A stretch of DNA of 64,000 bases from Aplectana chamaeleonis (taxonomy: Eukaryota; Nematoda; Chromadorea; Rhabditida; Cosmocercidae), in assembly GCA_029168955.1 (NCBI GenBank), contig JAPDOI010001711.1:86489-150488 (forward strand). Direction: 5' to 3'. The notes under the pieces are model-generated. The model worked only from the letters and a program-made list of their open reading frames with translations. It ran no database searches and had not been told where the DNA came from. Within the stretch, counting starts at the first letter, position 1, and each line of letters opens with the position of its first letter. A program made the translations under genes and the position numbers. Positions 31,530 to 43,636 of this stretch are shown piece after piece.

Positions 31530-34500
31530 CTAATTGTGTTCTTTTGTTTCTGAGAAACTCCGAGGTCGAATAGACGCGAGATCGATGGAACCTCTGGGTG
31601 ATTCCAGAACAGTCTAGAAGACGAAGTCATTCAACTGAGATCTTGTAAGAGTACAGCTCAGAAACTCAATGGGTCCGACCGCAGATTTCTGGCGGGTCGA
31701 ACCCTTTTCCGTTTTCGCCCCTCACTTCTTCCAACTGGGACAACGTGGGGGGGGGGAGGGGGAGAAGGAGAACTTATTCTCTTCCTCCCCCCCCCCCGCC
31801 ATGCCTTCTCACGTGGGACTACGTGGAGGAGCAATGCTAAAGGGTCCGACCCGACAGAAATCTGGGGATGAACCCCGTTCAAGCTGGGTTCGGACCCGGC
31901 GAATGTCTGAGTAAGACCACTAGTCGTAGTGGCGAATGTAACTCACACTGAGCCGCTTTTCGATGAAAGATGGAAGGTCTTCTTCTGGAATTAGAATCAT
32001 TGAAAAGTGCTCAGCACCCTAATCTTCCCCAGAATGGAAATTCACATTAACCCAATGAAACTATACTTTCCGTACGACTCACCTTTCATGGAGAACTGGC
32101 GAAGGGTTCTTCCGCCTCCCTTTTCGGGCTCTATGTCAGAAATATTGCGATTCCTTCAAAAATTTAGAATGAAGACATTAGTAACTCCGACGTGTTGTAA
32201 AATACTGAACTAGAACATTCTCATGGGTAACACCTCAGAAACCGCTTTCGCATTTGTGAAACCACGGTACTCCCATTTCTGTTACATGTAGGGCCCGAAG
32301 AGTCTCTGAAAATTGTACAGACGTCGCTAAACGGCAATACTCACTGCATCGATACACTTTCAGGCGGAATTTCCTGGAACAGGTTAGGTAGATAACTCAC
32401 GATCTGACGACGCTGATTTTCCGAGGGCAGGAGCAGTCGCACTCCTTTCCCGTTCGAGACATCATGGTGATTTCATTCACATTCGATGGCAGCCTGCAAT
32501 GCGGACACATTGAGTTTTTTGAAGGGTAGCGCTAAGGAGACGGGACTTTGGGCCGCCATCGTCTTAAACTCACTATCGCTGCAGTGGGCTACGCGATCGA
32601 GCCTCACCGGCTGCGTGCGGTCGCGTCATGTGCTCACATGGCCTAAATAGCCTATGATAGGATAAATAATCAGAAGGTCGAGGAAGGCTTGATCGTGTAG
32701 CACACAACGGCGGTGTAAGGGCTTAGCCGCGGCGACTAAGACCGGAATCATATTTCCCGCAACGCGAGACTACGACCAGACCTACTGAGCGTATCGATTT
32801 TTTGTCGATGTGGATGAATACAACTGCGTCGCATCATCCGTCGCAGGGAGTGTGATACCGGTCTAATCCACGGTTTTATTCAGGCAGGAACGGCCGGTGC
32901 ACATTCACACGCAGTTATTATCTACAGCATGCCTATCCTGCCCCAGGCGTCGTAAACGAAACCATGGAGGGGAGGGAGACACCAGGAGAAAACTGCTTGC
33001 GGAGGTGTTGACCCTCTATTTGTGTCCTTTAGACAAAGCCTGCGTGAGTTCACGTGTACACGCACTTCGTTACACACAGTTCTTACTTGCACTTTCACAT
33101 TCATTCAAACTCACTTTTCTACACTTTGAACCAGTTTTGTGCTAGTGATACAGTTGTTGTTCTCTTCAGCACATCTAGAACTACCCAAAGTCTGAGATAA
33201 CGACAATGGTTGGCTTTTACAAGTGAGATGTTTGACCGTGAAGCTATTCACAATCTACTGATTGTTTAATCTGCAGCTGACAGTAAGTATGTAGCGGAAT
33301 GTAAAAAGTAATTTACGCTGTTTGAAGACGTGCAAGCGGACAATAAAGACAAAGGGGAAATAGACTCCCAAGCCCTACTCTAGGAGGGAAACTTTAATTA
33401 ACGAGCAAAATGAGTCTTAACGCGCTAGGTATCGAGGTTCTAGTTTCAGTGGGGCCCATACTTTTCAATCCTACCTTGAGCATAAAGACTTAAAAAAAGA
33501 CAATGGGGTGATACACCCTACACCAGAATCGTCGGCAGAATTGCAATTCAAACTGTTCAATGGAGGCTACGAGCAGTAGACGAAATCCACTTACTCGACA
33601 CCAGAAGCTGAGCCGGCTAACGGTTGGGTGTGTCTATTCATCGACATGGTACTGTAGAGTGGATCGATGGGCAGCTGCCAGAATGCGTCTTTTTTCTGCT
33701 CGGGGACTCGATCATCACCGTCATCCACAATTGCTATGCCAACCTATTGGAATTTGATGGTTCTAAAAGCCTTTTAGAGAACCACTCTACCCCGAGCAAC
33801 TCACAATAAGATTCCTGTCTAAAAGGAAATTGCATTCAAAATCGTCATCATCTTCACCGTATGGGTTTAGCAGCGCTTCCGCCACCTTCAGCCAACCCAT
33901 ATAGAATGTAAATTGCAGACAAGACATGACTGGGATCACATAATCGGCCTGAAAATGTTCATAATACAATCTCATATTTAGTCTTGAGGGAAGTTAGGTT
34001 TGCAGCCAATTTGCACTGATGAATCATGTTCGTCACCGATGCTCCAGCAGTTGGCAAAGCAAACTGTCGCGAGAAGAGCGCGATGAAGAAGAAGAGGTGC
34101 ACAGCGAGGAAGACAAGCTGCGGATACATGATTGGAATGGGCACCCAGTCATAGTTGGTGAGGGTGAGAAGATTCGTGCGAAATCGTCGCACCTCCTAAA
34201 AGACCAAATTAAAGAACACATCCTAACAATATAGCTGCAAAGGTTGTGACCACGAAAATACAAAGCATTTCACCTCTAGGCATTTATTCATCAGGATGTC
34301 GCTGGAAATAGTCTCATCCTCATATCTAGCTTTCTTCAACAAAGTAACTACCCATTGTATTGGAATCCAGGTCTTCCCATAGAGACAGCCATGTTTCCCC
34401 ATATTCGCCGCAGCACAGTTCAATCCTTCTAATTCGTCCTGTTCATGTCGCATGAGAAATCCTTAATGGTAGGTGGTCTTGAAGAAATGGGCGCTTTCAC

Positions 34501-37500
34501 GTCTGGGTCAAACTTACCGGATGCAACAACCGCATCAATCGTTGGGAAGCGCTTACGTACTTGGATTGAAATGTCGCGAAAAGCAAGTAGCTGTGCCACG
34601 ACGCAGTACCTAAACTTGGAATAGAATAAGCATAGTAAAAAAACAAGCCGCGTAGAAGGAGCAAAAATTGGTATGGCGTTCCCCTATTTTCGAATTTTCG
34701 CAGATTTTAAGCAAGCGGAGTGGCGCTTCAGAAGTTGACCCCTTGCTTGTTTTCCACCCGCTCCATTGAATACCCTCAGCATTGAACTAGCAATGAAAGG
34801 TTCAGAGCACGACCGCTCGCTTCTGGCGATTCCTATCTGAGGATATTATTCCAGCAATGGTGGCCGGTTCTTCGCAACGGGTGTCCAGCCGGGACAGATT
34901 CTGAACCCGCAGAACCTCATTCGGCTGCTCAAAACAAAAAGGACAAAAAAGGCTGCGTATCAAAAAATCGATGAGCGATGATGTGAACTCGTCTCGTCTT
35001 TGTAGGAAATGTATTTCTCGTCCATCTCGCACCGTACTCCATACACGGAAACTTCGAAAAAATGAATTGATTGTGCTTGATCGAAAAAGTTTAAAGTTCA
35101 CCTTATGATATTTCTACGTCGTGTCCTTGTCTGTTCATCAGAACCGCGGATGCAACCGGAAATGGTATGAGCAACGCTGAAATTCTCTGTATTGCTGGTA
35201 ATGCATGGTTTTTGTGATATAGTTAGTCTGATGCATGAACCAGGCGTCTGGCCCTTCTGCGTAGGCGGCAACACCGGTCAATGGGGCTTCAATCGAGCGG
35301 GGCGATCTGCCGTCGCAATTCGCCCATTTAGTAGACTAAATTGATTACGTGAACTCTAGATGACATAACCATTCCAACAGGAGGCTCTGAAGTTTCGCTG
35401 TGTCCCAGGCAGTGGAGTATTCCGTAATTCAAAATGGGCCACTATAATTTTTTCCAGTGCAGCAGTCCTTTTCGATAGCAAATTGGGCTTTCTGATCAAA
35501 TGACACGGATGGGAAAATGAATGGCGTAAAGACGCTTTAGTTCATTGATTCATAAGAATGATAGACGATAAATCACGTCACGTCCGTGTGGTTCAAATAG
35601 GAAGCCGCACTCATAGTTACCTAGTGGGCGTGGAATCGACTTAGATCTCACTTCGTTCATCTGTCTCTCTCGCTGCTATCATTGCCAATACTCCCTAGAA
35701 CGGAGAATTTTTCATGGCAACTATACTTAGGTGAGTTTTTTGATTTTCGTTTGTCAACTTGAATAATGTTTCCGCAGAATCTCGGTACAAATAATTTAGA
35801 TAGACTACGCCACGCTTATTAACCTTCCCAAGATACGGTTATTGGGAAAGGACATGTGACTGGACGAACACCTTCAACAGGTATGACGTTTACTCTGAAT
35901 TTGGATTGACGTATGAATAGGATTTATTAGAACTCCTTTTGGATTACGTCTATAACACTTGGTTTCAAGACACAGACTCGCATCCTTCGCATTAATAGAA
36001 GTTTCCGATTTGCAATCTTTAGTTAGTTCTGAACATCGAACTTCAAATATTTTCATAGAAATGGTCACGTGGAGCGGCTTTTTAAGATCGATTTCTATTC
36101 TAGGTACTCTAATCATATAGAATGTATTCGCTCGCTCCTTTCTTTTGTTCGATACGAATTGTTGAACTGAGTAGTTTTTGCCTCTTGAAAGAACCTACTC
36201 CACATCGATTTGTTCTCTTCTATACAAATTTGTACAAGAATAAACATTAGGACAATTTCCGTTCAGTTGGCTCAGTGAATTAGTTTGAGTATTTCTAAGA
36301 TTTGTTTTTCTAAATCTTATTCCTCGTATAGAAAAGGGTAGCGACCCACATTGGTTACCCTCGAAGTACTAGATGGATTGAATAAAAACTTTTAAGACCA
36401 ACTATTGTAATATCGAGACGTTTATGGTAATTGATATAAAGATTTGAACTTCACAATGACCTATAGTGTATTTTATTATAACTTCTCAGGATTCCATTGC
36501 AAGACGGCATCGGTTCTCTACACAGTTTAGAGGACCGCTCCTCTTAGAATGAATAGAGATAAATACTGATCGATTCACGAGCGGAAAATGTTTTCGGGGA
36601 CAGCTCCCCGGTGTTAGTCTAAATTCTAGAATTTGACACTATTTTCAGCAGCTTTGGTTTCCCTTTCGGGAGATTCCTCACTATGAAAGGTTTGGTCGCC
36701 AACATACTTAACTAGGTCTCCTGTCTAAGATCTCTGAACCGAACAAAACACTGGCTGTATTCAGTAAATATGAAATCCTACTCTCTTCAGGATTCGCCAG
36801 AGATCGGACGAGAAACAAGCGGACTCTCTTCAACATTTGACTCTCTTCGGGACTTTCTTCAAGATTTGACAGAGATCAGACGAGAACCAAACGACTTTTC
36901 AACTTCCGTTTTCATCACGAACCTTACCTTGCTCACACTCAAGCTTGAGTTCTTAATGTACAGGTTAGGATAACATAGTTTATTTACAATTTCGTGGCAT
37001 TAATCCAGATTAGGGCTATTCTCTCAGAATATGTCCGCGAAAATTCCAAACCCGTGTCAATTGCTTGTCATAAGAAAACCCTCGAAACCGTTGTACAACA
37101 TAGTGGAAAAGTGATTTCTCGCAGGATTTTTAAGCCAAAATTTATCGAATTGCCACACTTTTACATAAATGCACCCCGTGCAATCATTCGCCTTAGAATC
37201 ATTACAATATAGGCTTCATCAATGCTCAACTAATACATAAATTTCTTCTCTTTCAATCACGTCGGAGTGAAATACTTATGAGGTGCCGAATCGCATAAAT
37301 TCACTTCGGATTCATTCTCAAAGGAATCCTGCAAGAAGTTATTTTCCCAAAATATTGCACCACGGTTTTGAAGGTCTTCTCATGGCAAGCAGGTGGCACG
37401 GGTTTGAAATTTTTACAGACATGTTCTGAGAAAATCGCCCTAATTTGGATTAATGCCACGAAACTGTAAATAAACTCCGTATTCAAAAACTTTTCATTCA

Positions 37501-39907
37501 AAACCCAAGCTTGAGTGTGATTGAGGCAAGGTTTGTGATGCCCTATGAGATCTTGAAAGTTTAATCGGATTCCGTTGAGCTCAAGCCGAGATGTTTAAAA
37601 ACAGTGATCGCGGAAATAGGTGTCCGTATATTCATGGAACGCAGTGTAACATCGGCATGGATCCTGAATAGACTTTGCGTTCCCCATTGGAGGTTGGTGC
37701 AGACTCGGTGCACCTATGTTATAGGGCGGTGGCCATCGTGTATTCGAAACCCTGAAGAAACGGGAGAGACGCAGCGAATGGGCTGTCGTTAGCCCGTGTT
37801 GCGTCCAAACAGGAACCTCGCTCCTTCGTTTCTTCCGCCTCTTCAAGGGTTGGACTATACGATGGCCACAACCCATGTTATAGCAAATGGCACCGAGTTT
37901 GCAATAACTTTCAACAGTGACGTTGTTACGAACTTCTGTCTTGCGCTGACTTTCTGTTTCTATGTTGCGTTGTATGGTTTCTGTTTTCGGTTTTGTCTGA
38001 CGCATGGACCAGGCGGCTGGCAGTGCGGGGTTGGCGGCCTCATTAAGGCCATTGTTATACCTGAAATTTGCGACCGCGACAGGTGCAGTCAACTGTTACG
38101 AATCGTGCCGGGACCAGACCCACACAGTAGAAAAATGCTGTCGCAAGAACAGATTGCAGTACCTGTCGCGGTCGCTGGCTTGAAGAGGGATGTTATGCCT
38201 GAAATGTGAAAACCGTGCGGTAATCGGTCGCCGTCGCGGCTGTCCGTCGCAGTGCACTGCACTGCGACGGGTGTCAGCGACAGCGACCCAGCCAAATCCG
38301 GCATCGTGCCGGGTGTTTCCTGGCCCTGAGCGACAGCGACGGCTGGCCCTCAGCGACAGCGACGTAGCAGTGCTCTGCGACCGCGACAGACCTGTCGTGG
38401 GGTATAACAATGGCCTAAAGAATGTGGTTTCGATTTGCGCGGGTTGATCTACCGTCGCAGAGCCGTCCATTCATCAGACTAAAATGATTGTGCGAATTCT
38501 ACGTCATGCATGACGTATGCATAGATAAATAATAGGGAACATCCCAACTGTGTGATCAAATTTATTTCATCAACGAAACCTATCGGCTGGAAGGTTGAAA
38601 ATCGACAGGACGCATAGCTTTATTGATCTAAAAATCAGCAGGGAATGATTCTGCTCAAAAACGTTCTATTACGCTATGTTCCCAGAATAGGTTGTACTCA
38701 CAGGCCACCATTGCTTTTGATAGGCTGTTTCAAAATCGAGTTTAAAGGCAGTGGTCGCACTCAAATATGCTCGTCTTCTTTTCCTCTCTGAACCCTTTTC
38801 TGGGTATAGAGTAGTGGAACCTATGAGAAAAAATCGCGAAAAAAAAAACGCTGTTCTAGGCCAAATTTGAAGCTTGAACTTCCTTGTCTTTTGATGGTGG
38901 ACGAGCCCACCCCCCATCGTCGGAATCGACGATCTCTATTATCGAAAATATCAGCTGGCTTGAAATTGAATTTCAATAAATGAACCTTCGGATTTATGCA
39001 CACATCTAGTTAAAAACATTGACTGAAGTGCTTGCTTTCATTGTTCGACTGTTTTATTAGGTAAATTTGCATTTATTTCTTCCTCTGAGTGTCGATGATT
39101 TTCGACTGCCCGGCATGAGACTGTGATCTTTCTGTGCACGTGTGCACGAACTGGAAATTTAGGGTCCTAATAACTCTAATTCTAGCCCGTTTCTCATCGC
39201 GCTACCTTCATAGTTTTTAAGCAGTTTTTGATCTGAGCTGATTTTTGTAGTTTTTTCGATAACGTTTTTCATCGTGACCACTACCTTTAACAATTTTTTC
39301 GCTCGGAGACAGCGTTCCCTTCGATGATTTGTGTTTGGATTACTTCGAGCAGATTCTAGCGAAAGTCCTCGCAATTCTTACCTCGTTAAAGCTCTCAGGC
39401 CCTAAGCATTAAGACAAGACGCTCGTAAGGGTAACACGGCGTTATCCCAATAAATATATGTCTCCGTAGAATTCGATGACTATTTCAATCAAGATATTTG
39501 TAGGAGTAGAGCTCACGTACTTCTCGATGAGACCAATATTGTTGAAAAGCGTTGACCAACGTGTCACAATTATGCTGACAAAAAACCCGAGCATAAAATC
39601 GAGAGGAATATCACGTAAGTGTTGATCGAGCGCCCTGGCGGTCTCTGCGAATGTTCTGAATCAGAGCTTCAAGAGAAAGAAAAAAATCAGCAATAAGAAA
39701 TAAAACTCTCGTACTGCAAGAGACGCACCTCTGTTGGTCGACATCTAGCGCATGTCTTATTATTACACGAATGATACAGTAGAGCAGCAGCCAGACACAT
39801 GTCTCCACACCGACGGCTTTCCAGAAACTTCCACGCCAATGCAGAAGTATTCGAATCAGAGTCCATGGACGAGATGTTGCCACACATAGGTTATAGTTGA
39901 CCGTCAT
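31530..39907 (-). CDS. Bestrophin-family chloride channel, complete 12-exon gene
   Basis: Bestrophins form pentameric, Ca2+-regulated anion channels in cell membranes. Minus-strand exons: 39907-39729, 39655-39521, 35176-35102, 34609-34518, 34461-34274, 34195-34037, 33948-33805, 33743-33595, 32493-32401, 32153-32083, 31984-31947, 31613-31530; total 1407 nt, 468 residues plus TAG. Phases agree at all 11 junctions. Family marks in order: [18 protein letters not shown] (N-terminal), [17 protein letters not shown] (pore-lining helix), [79 protein letters not shown], the acidic calcium-clasp motif [32 protein letters not shown]. The C-terminal tail (last four exons) is Ser/Arg-rich and less conserved. 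The start is the first ATG after an in-frame TGA that immediately precedes it. Intron 2 is 4.3 kb and full of repeats. Two details are less certain: the AAG acceptors of exons 5 and 10, and exon 10 itself. Confidence 0.93.
31671..31897. mobile_element. Palindromic element with G/C homopolymer arms in the last bestrophin intron
   Basis: Ends GGGTCCGACC and GGTTCGGACCC; subterminal CAGATTTCTGG / CAGAAATCTGGG also pair. The arms include a run of about 10 G at 31747 and about 11 C at 31787. It fills most of the 333-nt intron 31614-31946. Confidence 0.7.
32494..33594. other. Bestrophin intron 8, no further exon needed
   Basis: 1.1-kb intron between two phase-2 exons that join correctly without additional sequence. 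No other gene seen on either strand. Confidence 0.5.
35221..35342. mobile_element. MITE with TTAGTCTGATG-ATG-AC ends, copy 1
   Basis: GTCTGATGCATGAACCAGGCG on the left; the right end GCCCATTTAGTAGACTAAA is eroded. Interior CGGGGCGATCTGCCGTCGCA matches the copies at 37992-38484 and 49362-49484. Sits about 45 bp upstream of bestrophin exon 3, inside intron 2. Confidence 0.75.
35343..36912. other. Bestrophin intron 2 sequence, no gene seen
   Basis: AT-rich. At 36780-36900 a short tandem duplication contains ACTCTCTTC-GGA and AGATTTGACAGAGATC twice (units about 60-65 bp). No family motif in the frames. Confidence 0.4.
36913..37540. repeat. Fold-back repeat in bestrophin intron 2
   Basis: Arms of about 225 bp: CATCACGAACCTTACCTTGC, CACTCAAGCTTGAGTT, GTGGCATTAATCCA, TTAGGGC, AATTCCAAACCCGTG on the left appear inverted at 37315-37540 (CACGGGTTTGAAATTT, GCCCTAATTTGGATTAATGCCAC, AAGCTTGAGTGTG, GCAAGGTTTGTGATG). 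Arms are diverged by substitutions and small indels, so it is not young. Confidence 0.8.
37992..38484. mobile_element. MITE with TTTGTCTGACGCATGGAC ends, copy 2, split by an insertion
   Basis: Ends TTTGTCTGACGCATGGACC and CCATTCATCAGACTAAAA; interior GTGCGGGGTTGGCGGCCTCA and CGGGTTGATCTACCGTCGCA match the 122-bp copy at 49362-49484 except that 38047-38415 is inserted. Confidence 0.88.
38047..38415. mobile_element. Nested MITE with GGCCATTGTTATACC ends and TAA duplication
   Basis: Ends GGCCATTGTTATACC and GGTATAACAATGGCC are perfect inverses; TAA on both sides (38044-38046, 38416-38418). Comparison with 49362-49484 gives the empty site (CCTCACTGAAGAAT against CCTCAT-TAA...TAA-AGAAT). The GCGACAGCGAC-rich interior is made of short inverted pairs. 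PIF/Harbinger-like by its 3-bp duplication. Confidence 0.9.
38741..39290. mobile_element. AGGCAGTG-family element in bestrophin intron 2
   Basis: TTTAAAGGCAGTGGTCGCAC on the left and ATCGTGACCACTACCTTTAA on the right; TTAA is next to both ends. Interior differs from the common subfamily. No coding content recognised. Confidence 0.8.
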
Positions 39908-40590
39908 TCAAGCAGCACAGTTGGCGTACTCCTATCGCGTCGAATACCAAAAATCTTCACTCTTTGATTGCACTTCCGACCATAAAAAAGGATAACATGT
40001 TGTCTGACCAAAATCCTTACGTTCCATAAAGTTGTGTGTATATCATAAAAACGGAAAACGACATAGATAACAAAGAAGTACACCTTGCACATGGAAGTAG
40101 ATCTCTGTAGAGGCAATGAACTAAGTATGTACCCGAATTACGACAGGCTGGATTCTCTTGTAGCAATTGTGTGCTTCGGTAATAGAGTAAGGAGGCTGCC
40201 CTCTTCAAAATGGCGTTCATGGAATGCCCTTATCAATATAAATAGCTATTCCAAAATGTAACTTGTTTAGATCATGTCTTAATAGCGCGTACTGCGCTTC
40301 AGGATAATAAGTTCTTTTCAAGTCTCCAGTTGCTGTTTTCGTGGAAGGCTAGGTGAGGGATTTTCTGATAGTGAGGTGGAGAGAGGGAGAACGTTTTTAG
40401 ACTCGTTTACATGTTTCACTAAATATTTAAAAGGGAACACATTCTCCGTTTTCAATTTCTACCAAATAATGCTCTGAAAAGTCCATATCATAGCGGTTCG
40501 AATTTTTCCAGAGTAGGTACAATTTTACCGGACATTTGAGAAACCATGTTTTCGTTGTTGCAGGTTTGTTACAGAACATAAATGAGCCAT
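39908..40590. other. Upstream of the bestrophin gene, no gene seen
   Basis: Presumed 5' region of the bestrophin gene. No TATA box or trans-splice acceptor stands out near the ATG. Open frames are short. Confidence 0.35.
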
Positions 40591-40594
40591 AACA

Positions 40595-42245
40595 GCTTGC
40601 TTTTTTGGACTTTGAAGCCGCGTTCGACTCTCCTCATCGTGATCGATTGCTCAATGCTCTGCGAGCAGATGAAGTCCCGGAAAAGTATGTTCGGTTAATC
40701 GAGGACATGAACAAAGGAACAACAGCAGCAGTTCGTACACCTGTCGGATTTACGTCAGCTTTCGAGGTGAAAACAGGAGTAAGGCAAGGAGCCGTTGCAG
40801 GACCTTTTCTTTTCAACTTCGCCGTTGATGACATCATGCGTAGAGTTGCAGAACAGTTTCCTGCGGATGTGATCCTAACACCATCAGGACGCTCCCTTGT
40901 CGACCTGGAGTACGCCGACGACATTGTGTTATTCGCTGAAAACAACGCAAAACTGCAAAGGATTGTGAACCTCGTTTCGAAGTATGCCGCAGCCTATGGA
41001 CTTCGTCTTCGTCCCGACAAATGCAAGCAGATGTGGGTCTCTCATAAACCTCCGACGGGAGTTTGTGGGGACGGACAACGTATCGAACTCGTGGATGATA
41101 TTTGGGCTGATTACTGAAGAATGATGGTAGATATGCAGCGGATATTCAACAACGATGTGCGAAGGCTACATCTGCATTCAATTCTCTAACCATGGGTTTG
41201 TGGTCTATCACCAACGCGGAGGAAGTCATGTTGCGCGTCTACCTATCCGCTATTCTCTCTATCATGATTTACGGATCGGAGACGTGGGCAGCACCGAAGA
41301 CGCAGATGGAAAGGTTGGATTGCACGGAGAGGAAGCTTTTAGGCGTCTGCTGAGAAATTTCTGGCCGCCTGTATGTCATAACGAAGAATTTTGCAAAGTA
41401 ATAGATGTAGTACATAAACGCTTGACACGAGGGAGATGCCAGCCTCTTCCAACGCCATCTCAAGTGACAATGGAAAGTCGACTTTGACTGCTCAGACATA
41501 TACTTAGAAGGACGCCGGATCATCTCGTACGGCACGCTTTAGGGGTGGATGAGCCTGGTGGATTACAACGGTAAAGTTTTGCACGTCAAAAACATATGAT
41601 TTTGAAGTTGGAGTGGTTCAAAATGACCATCCGTGATCAGTTTTCACCAACCATCTAGCACGAGAAACACAAGCGCCATCACAGGCGCAGATGATTCAGC
41701 ATTTAAAATTTTTAATTCGGGAAATTCTGACATCCAAACTTGCCCAAAGGATACTTCTATTTTTAGAATAAGTTCCAGTGAGCAAGAGGCAAGATAAATT
41801 TGCTCTTTTAATAAGTTTAAAGCAAAAAGCACATCCGACGTTTGTGAAAAAACTTCCGACGTATTGCACCAGACACACCGAAATTCGTAGGAAGTGCATA
41901 ATTCGAGAAGTTTCAAAACGCGTTTTTCGCGAAAGTTTATGAAATTTGTGAAGCCTCTCCACTCTTATTCGGTATGTAACAGAATCGCCGATGCAAAAAC
42001 ATGAAAAAATGAGATACGGTTTTCTGCGCGTATGATGCCTTTAAGGAGGATTTGAAGTCACTCGGCATCGAAAGACAGTTCAGGCGCGATGTTTTGTTGT
42101 GCAGGAAATGGAATAGTGACAGTTGGATGGAATGTGTTCAATTTAGGGCTGAAGACCGTAAAAATGGAAACGGTTGTCTCCAAGGCCGGCACACCTCGGT
42201 GAGGATGCGGAATGACCGCCTCATGCGAAAGCCAACTAATTGAAG
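40595..42245 (+). mobile_element. RTE-type retrotransposon, 5'-truncated copy C, interrupted
   Basis: Starts within the polymerase (FLDFEAAFDSPHRDRL at 40599), continues FEVKTGVRQGAVAGPFLFNF, LEYADDIVLFAENNAK and LRLRPDKCKQMWV to 41117, then frame-shifted segments to about 41540. After a foreign insert (41541-42042) it resumes with SLGIERQFRRDVLL and ends near 42245 (AAGCCAACTAATTGAAG). 5' truncation is normal for LINEs. It is on the opposite strand to copies A and B. Confidence 0.93.
41541..42042. other. Insertion in RTE copy C replacing about 75 bp
   Basis: Compared with copy A, the RTE sequence runs to CACGCTTTA, breaks off, and resumes at GAGGATTTGAAG; about 75 bp of RTE are missing and about 500 bp of unrelated AT-rich sequence lies between. 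No clear inverted ends or target duplication, so a deletion-insertion is as likely as a transposon. Confidence 0.6.
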
Positions 42246-42274
42246 GTACAAGACAACCTCGGAATCTTCCTCCT

Positions 42275-42530
42275 AATTTTCTACCTATCGTGAAAACGGA
42301 CCCACGCAAATTCTAATGATGTCTCTGATGCCTCTGGGATCGTACAAGAACCCCGTGGGCACGGAGTTATGGCCCCTCCGAAATTGAGCAACAAAAGCAA
42401 GGTGGACGAGCTGTCCGAGGGTTGTTTGTTTCTTCATTTAAAACTGATGTGAACGAGCGGACCTGAATGGAAAGAGAGGCTGAGAATGAAGGAAAGAACG
42501 GGGATATTAATCTGAACTAATCGCTCATCC
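42275..42530. mobile_element. AGGCAGTG-family fragment, reverse orientation
   Basis: CTACCTATCGTGAAAACGG, GATCGTACAAGAACCCC, GGACGAGCTGTCCGAGG and GAGAATGAAGGAAAGAACGG match the inverse interior of the copies at 30819-31292 and 55783-56244. Ends are lost. Confidence 0.7.
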
Positions 42531-42845
42531 CGCCACTGTTCAGCTCGAAAGATTGTAAAAGGGTCGGGCTAAAGTGGCTTCTCGAGGTGGGCGCCCCAGA
42601 GTGGCTTACCCCTATATCTCCGCTTATTCGTAGGAAATAAGAGCTCGCATTCGGCAGATGATATATCGGGTGAGTCTACTTCACAACTATGTGGAAATCT
42701 CAGATTTTGTCTCTCTGGTTGGACTGTGCCTCTAAGTCAAGTAAGTCAACTAAACCCATAGAATGTTGTGGGCACTCTTCTGCAAATCTGGCAAGTTGTT
42801 TTCTTCCGCATGCACTAGTCCACAATAGACTCCACCGCAAGTTTT

Positions 42846-43256
42846 TCTAAAGGCAGTGTTCACGATAAAAAATGTGTTTCAGTTCCAACTAAAATGGGTA
42901 GTGAGGAGCACACTGTGAAGTTGGACGTGGAAAGAACGCATGAGTACGAGCCAGGAAGAGCACCAAAAGAGCCCGAAGTTTCCACTTTGAGCGCAAGGCA
43001 AACCCCAAAAGCGCAATGCACTCCCTCCAACGTGAATAATTGAAAATTCGAGACCGTTAGATGAGCGATGGCTTTTGATCAATATCCCCGTTCCTCCCTT
43101 CATTCTCAACTTCTCTCTTCACTCATTGTCAGGTCAACTCGCATACATCAAAAGACGGAAGTAACAAGCCTCGGACAACTCGTCCACAATGCTTCCCTAG
43201 CTTAATTTTTAAGAGACCATAACTCCGTTCCCAGAAGGCCTAATAGTGCGATTCTT
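42846..43256. mobile_element. AGGCAGTG-family MITE, right end missing
   Basis: CTAAAGGCAGTGTTCACGAT at the left. Interior CGTTCCTCCCTTCATTCTC, GGACAACTCGTCCAC and CATAACTCCGTTCCCAGAAG follow the family order, then similarity stops near 43256. Confidence 0.75.
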
Positions 43257-43636
43257 AATTCCTATCTCTCTGGCTAACACATCTCCGACACGTTCAATTG
43301 AATGAATGTCGGGTATGATTGCCAGCTAACCAAGGAGTGAAATTTCATGGCCTTGGAGTAGGGCGAAATAGGAGAAGTTCACATAAACAGCAAGATTATC
43401 ATCCACTCCCAACATCGCCGACGCTGCTAATGAAGAATGGCCCAATAGTCAGGTTCAATGCGACCTAGTCGAACGTGTGAGCTTATAGGACTACACCACA
43501 GAGCAGGTGGGCTCTACAAACAATCGTTGAGCATCTAGCAACAATTCGACACCGAGACACAGAAAGAGACCTATTTCAAATGACATCAGAGGTGGGAAAG
43601 TCAAGGTAGTCGTCCGCTTTACTAAATAGTACATAC

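Noticed and set aside
34802..35101. Minus-strand frame of 99 codons in the bestrophin gene
   Set aside because: It has no bestrophin similarity and lies in the 492-nt intron between exons 3 and 4, whose phases already fit.
37595..38209. Long frames on both strands
   Set aside because: They run across MITE boundaries (37992-38484 and its nested element) and read repeat sequence.
39356..39395. Candidate missing bestrophin exon between 39521 and 35176
   Set aside because: The short acceptor-donor pair gives a stop or a 12-nt exon without homology; 35176-35102 fits in phase and sequence instead.
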